This document shows positions 61,572 to 64,000 of a stretch of 64,000 nt of DNA, piece by piece. Numbering within the stretch: the first letter of the stretch is position 1; each line of letters begins with the position of its first letter. Source of the stretch: DASTDH01 sp035601575. Lineage in GTDB: Bacteria > Verrucomicrobiota > Verrucomicrobiia > Chthoniobacterales > JAFAMB01. Below the pieces are notes generated by a model that saw only the letters and a list, made by a program, of their open reading frames with translations, did not search any database and had not been told where the DNA came from. The stretch is taken from assembly GCA_035601575.1 (NCBI GenBank), contig DATNNZ010000288.1, positions 1 to 64,000 on the forward strand. Reading direction: 5' to 3'. Both the position numbers and the translations under genes were made by a program.

Positions 61572-61619
61572 GGCGAGGTCATTGACCTCGCCTGACCAAC
61601 AAGAGGCTCTGCGCCTCAA
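61572..61619 (+). promoter_or_regulatory. Two adjacent hairpins in the helicase leader
   Basis: GCGAGGTCA-T-TGACCTCGC at 61573-61591 is a perfect palindrome, extended by one pair. GAGGC-TCTGC-GCCTC at 61605-61619 forms a second stem. They lie in the 280-bp gap between infA and the helicase ATG at 61758, that is, in a long leader. Cold-shock helicase genes often have long structured leaders, so regulation is plausible but not shown. Confidence 0.4.
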
Positions 61620-61757
61620 CTACCTTTCACATCGGGGGGCCATAGAGTCGGCTAGATCGCCGAGATTGCAACGAGTTACTGAAAAAAAGGAATACGGGCG
61701 ACAACCGCAAGGAAACGGTGAACCGTAAATGGCCAACCTGAGAACACCGTTCGCGCC

Positions 61758-63155
61758 ATGACTCAAAAACTATTTTCCGAACTTGGTTTGTCCGAAGTTT
61801 TACTCAAAGCGATCGATCAGCTTGGGTACGAAAAGGCGGCGCCCATCCAGGCCGAAACGATTCCACTCATTCTCGCCGGCCACGATATCATCGGCCAATC
61901 CCAAACTGGCTCGGGTAAAACGGCTGCGTTCGCCATTCCAGCGGTAGAGATGATCGATCCGCAAACTCACGGCGTCCAGGTTCTGATCCTTTGCCCAACT
62001 CGCGAACTCGCCATGCAAGTCGCCGAAGAGATCTACAAGCTCTCCGCCTTCAAGCGCAGCGTTCATTCGGTCCCGATCTATGGGGGCCAGTCATATGATC
62101 GCCAAATCCGCGGACTCAAGCAGGGCGCCCAAATCGTGATCGGGACTCCCGGCAGAATTCTCGATCATCTGTCACGCGGCACGTTGGTGCTGACCAATGT
62201 CCGGATGGTGGTGCTCGACGAGTCCGACGAGATGCTCGACATGGGGTTCCGCGATGATATCGAGGAAGTATTGCGATCGGTCCCGAAAAATCGGCAATTC
62301 ATCTGTTTCTCGGCGACAATGTCCAAGCCCATCTTGGAGCTGATTCGCAAGCAAAGCTCAAACCCGCGAACCGTTAAGATCGAACACAAAGTTCTGACGG
62401 TCCCAACCGTCGAACAAGCTTACTACGAGATTCGCGGTCGATCGAAGACCGAAGCACTGACGCGCCTGATCGATATTTATGATCTCAAACTCGGGATCAT
62501 CTTCTGCAATACTAAACGGATAGTGGACGAACTCACCGAAGAGATGGTCGCTCGCGGATATTCCGCAGATCGCATTCACGGCGATATGAGCCAAGCGCAG
62601 CGCGAAAAAGTGATGGGCCGATTCCGATCCTCGGCTATTGAATTTCTAGTAGCAACTGACGTTGCCGCTCGCGGTATCGACGTCGAAAATATTGAGGTGG
62701 TCTTCAACTACGACATCCCTTGGGACGAAGAAGATTATGTCCATCGGATCGGGCGCACCGGTAGAGCCGGGCGTTCGGGACGCGCCTTTTCTCTGATTGC
62801 TGGTCGAGAAATCTACAAGCTCCAAAGCATCGAGCGCTACACGCGCATGAAAATCCCTCGACAACAAGTGCCCTCATTGGAGGAAGTTGAAGAAAAGCGA
62901 ACGAATGTATTTTTTGAGAAAATTAGAACCGCCTTGCAAAAAGGCGAATTTCAGAAGGAGGCTCGGATCGTCGATCGCTTGCTGGAACAAGGATTTTCGT
63001 CAACCGATATCGCTTGCGCTTTGGTCCACGAATTGCGCAAAGAAGAAGCCTCACGCGCCGACGACTCTTTCGATAAGGTTCGGGAAAAACGCTCAGACTC
63101 TCGATCGACTGAGCGAGCCCCTCGCTACCGAGGATCCAGGCAAAAGCGCCGGTAG
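61758..63155 (+). CDS. DEAD-box RNA helicase with DESD motif II
   Basis: The 465-residue helicase has the Q motif (Q31), motif I 'SQTGSGKT' (48-55), Ia 'PTRELAMQVAEEIY', Ib 'TPGRILDHL', motif II DESD (154-157) in place of DEAD, SAT, 'DVAARGIDV' and 'HRIGRTGRAGR', and a basic C-terminal tail of about 90 residues. It matches the DeaD/CsdA-like group, which remodels ribosomal and structured mRNA in the cold. The Ser in motif II follows a single GCC to TCC change (Ala to Ser), and other motifs are intact, so activity is likely retained. Confidence 0.92.
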   Translation: MTQKLFSELGLSEVLLKAIDQLGYEKAAPIQAETIPLILAGHDIIGQSQTGSGKTAAFAIPAVEMIDPQTHGVQVLILCPTRELAMQVAEEIYKLSAFKRSVHSVPIYGGQSYDRQIRGLKQGAQIVIGTPGRILDHLSRGTLVLTNVRMVVLDESDEMLDMGFRDDIEEVLRSVPKNRQFICFSATMSKPILELIRKQSSNPRTVKIEHKVLTVPTVEQAYYEIRGRSKTEALTRLIDIYDLKLGIIFCNTKRIVDELTEEMVARGYSADRIHGDMSQAQREKVMGRFRSSAIEFLVATDVAARGIDVENIEVVFNYDIPWDEEDYVHRIGRTGRAGRSGRAFSLIAGREIYKLQSIERYTRMKIPRQQVPSLEEVEEKRTNVFFEKIRTALQKGEFQKEARIVDRLLEQGFSSTDIACALVHELRKEEASRADDSFDKVREKRSDSRSTERAPRYRGSRQKRR

Positions 63156-63298
63156 GCCGTGTCGCTCCGCGACCGCCGAATTGTAAGCGCGATCCGACTT
63201 TGTAACTTCGAAAACTGGTTGCCCCTATTCTTTGCTTCGACCTAATGCAATTTCGCACGGCATCCGATCGGCGGTTGCGGAGCGACACGCCTACCAGC
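63150..63298. repeat. Inverted-repeat element (about 30-bp arms)
   Basis: The left arm at 63150-63177 (GTAGGCCGTGTCGCTCCGCG and on) is inverted at 63269-63298, with CGGAGCGACACGCCTACC in common, around a 90-bp spacer with no ORF. The left arm overlaps the stop codon of the helicase gene. It resembles MITE or REP-type intergenic repeats. It may also form a hairpin that ends helicase transcription. Confidence 0.55.
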
Positions 63299-63317
63299 TG
63301 ACCTCGTGATCGTTAAA

Positions 63318-64000
63318 TCAACTAGAAACGGTCGCGGTGTCCTCTTCCGTTTCAGCGAGTGGAATTCGATCAAAGAAGTGCCAGAACGCAATGGCAACAA
63401 GGCACCCAACAATGCCGCACCCGGACCACAACACATGACCACCGACCGTTTGTAACACCCACCCGCCCAGGGCAGGTCCGACCAGGATTCCAAGTGACCA
63501 ACTCATGGAATAAGTCCCCTGATAAACGCCGCGTTGAGTCGGCGGTGAAAGGCGGCTGATCAAAGCCGGAGTGGTGGACGCGACCCCAATCTCGCCGAGC
63601 GTCCAAATAAACACCGTACCAGCATACTGGAGCACGCTGTGGGCAAACTGGGTCAGAAAGAATCCGATGCCGACACAAGCCGCGGCCAAAGCAAGAGCTC
63701 GCGCCGCCGACCAACGCTGCAAGATGCGGCTCAATGGAATGCTGAAAATCACGACCGTTAGTCCATTGGCAATGATAGCGCGGCTATAGTCCCCGACGTT
63801 CATCCCATGAAGCCGCATCACTAGCGGCAGAGTGGAGTACGCCTGAAAGAATTGGGCGGTCAGGAAGGATGACAACACAAATAACAGGAGCATTCGCGGA
63901 TCAGAGAACCCAGCAAATGGCGAAGGTCGGCGGCTTGTACTCAGGTGTTGTGCGGGCTCGCGCAGCCGGAAAAAGATCAATAAAAAATAACCAAGCGACG
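63318..64000 (-). CDS. MFS transporter, partial at right edge
   Basis: The C-terminal part of an MFS transporter of at least 227 codons; the frame stays open to the window edge. Helices include 'GFSDPRMLLLFVLSSFLTAQFF', 'LALAAACVGIGFFLTQFAHS', 'STTPALISRLSPPTQRGVYQGTYSMSWSLGILVGPALGG', here given in parts. The motif 'SPPTQRGVYQG' after TM is typical of MFS. An MdtH-like drug exporter is possible, but the N-terminus is out of view. Substrate unknown. Confidence 0.85.
   Translation of the reverse strand, partial: SLGYFLLIFFRLREPAQHLSTSRRPSPFAGFSDPRMLLLFVLSSFLTAQFFQAYSTLPLVMRLHGMNVGDYSRAIIANGLTVVIFSIPLSRILQRWSAARALALAAACVGIGFFLTQFAHSVLQYAGTVFIWTLGEIGVASTTPALISRLSPPTQRGVYQGTYSMSWSLGILVGPALGGWVLQTVGGHVLWSGCGIVGCLVAIAFWHFFDRIPLAETEEDTATVSS

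Overview
This window looks like a chromosomal segment of an environmental Gram-negative bacterium, most likely a Verrucomicrobiota soil lineage close to Chthoniobacterales. That placement is inference. It rests on the mix of a GYF_2/Yip1 protein, TolQ/TolR-type proteins with a Thr-Pro-Lys-rich TonB-like partner, a large Hanks-type kinase with Sel1 repeats, a sigma-54 two-component pair and many small secreted or lipoprotein genes, and on moderately GC-rich DNA whose intergenic regions carry degenerate 7-bp repeats. There is no rRNA, tRNA, CRISPR array, integrase or insertion sequence that I can recognise. Outer-membrane functions (RND pump, TolQR/TonB, LolA-like protein, lipoproteins) support a diderm cell.

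Layout. 0-6.2 kb: GYF/Yip1 and DUF2752 membrane proteins, a YycJ-type metallo-hydrolase, an adenylate kinase-like enzyme, methionyl-tRNA formyltransferase, and a Rieske protein fused to a long helical domain. 6.2-14 kb: a minus-strand MdtABC-like tripartite efflux operon without its outer-membrane channel. 14-20.5 kb: a GT-C-like membrane protein, a sigma-54 response regulator, a divergent winged-helix regulator, and a PAS histidine kinase coupled to a LolA-like gene. 20.6-26.3 kb: TolQ, TolR and TonB/TolA-like genes followed by a 1090-residue kinase-pseudokinase-Sel1 protein. 26.4-37.1 kb: small envelope proteins, a mutarotase-like enzyme, a degenerate OleC-like adenylating enzyme, a cupin, an epimerase, a DUF72 protein, an esterase, a Mth938-like protein and an exported HD-domain protein. 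37-47.2 kb: MarR, TetR and WYL regulators with acetamidase, UPF0303, VOC and MFS genes, and a patch of broken genes. 47.2-54.9 kb: NfeD with its SPFH partner, phosphofructokinase, a BDH2-like SDR, an epoxide-hydrolase-like enzyme and a DMT exporter. 55-64 kb: FmdB zinc ribbon, Sir2 with an unknown partner, CDGSH protein, a TIR-heme sensor protein, DUF4142, DUF3597, infA, a DEAD-box helicase and an MFS gene that runs off the right edge.

Most striking is the protein at 57052-58434. It joins an N-terminal TIR domain, with a glutamate at the position expected for the TIR catalytic residue, to a membrane-anchored Tll0287/DUF3365 sensor domain with a CxxCH heme-c motif. This suggests a TIR effector under redox or gas control. 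A Sir2 deacylase with an uncharacterised cysteine-motif partner lies about 1 kb away.

Two genome-scale features stand out. First, many intergenic regions are short degenerate arrays with a 7-bp period, which extend several ORFs artificially at their 5' ends. Second, there is a scatter of gene remnants (MmcQ/YjbR, MocR, AlkZ-like, beta-carbonic anhydrase, MurI), with three of them packed between 42.0 and 43.5 kb, which indicates active gene decay there.
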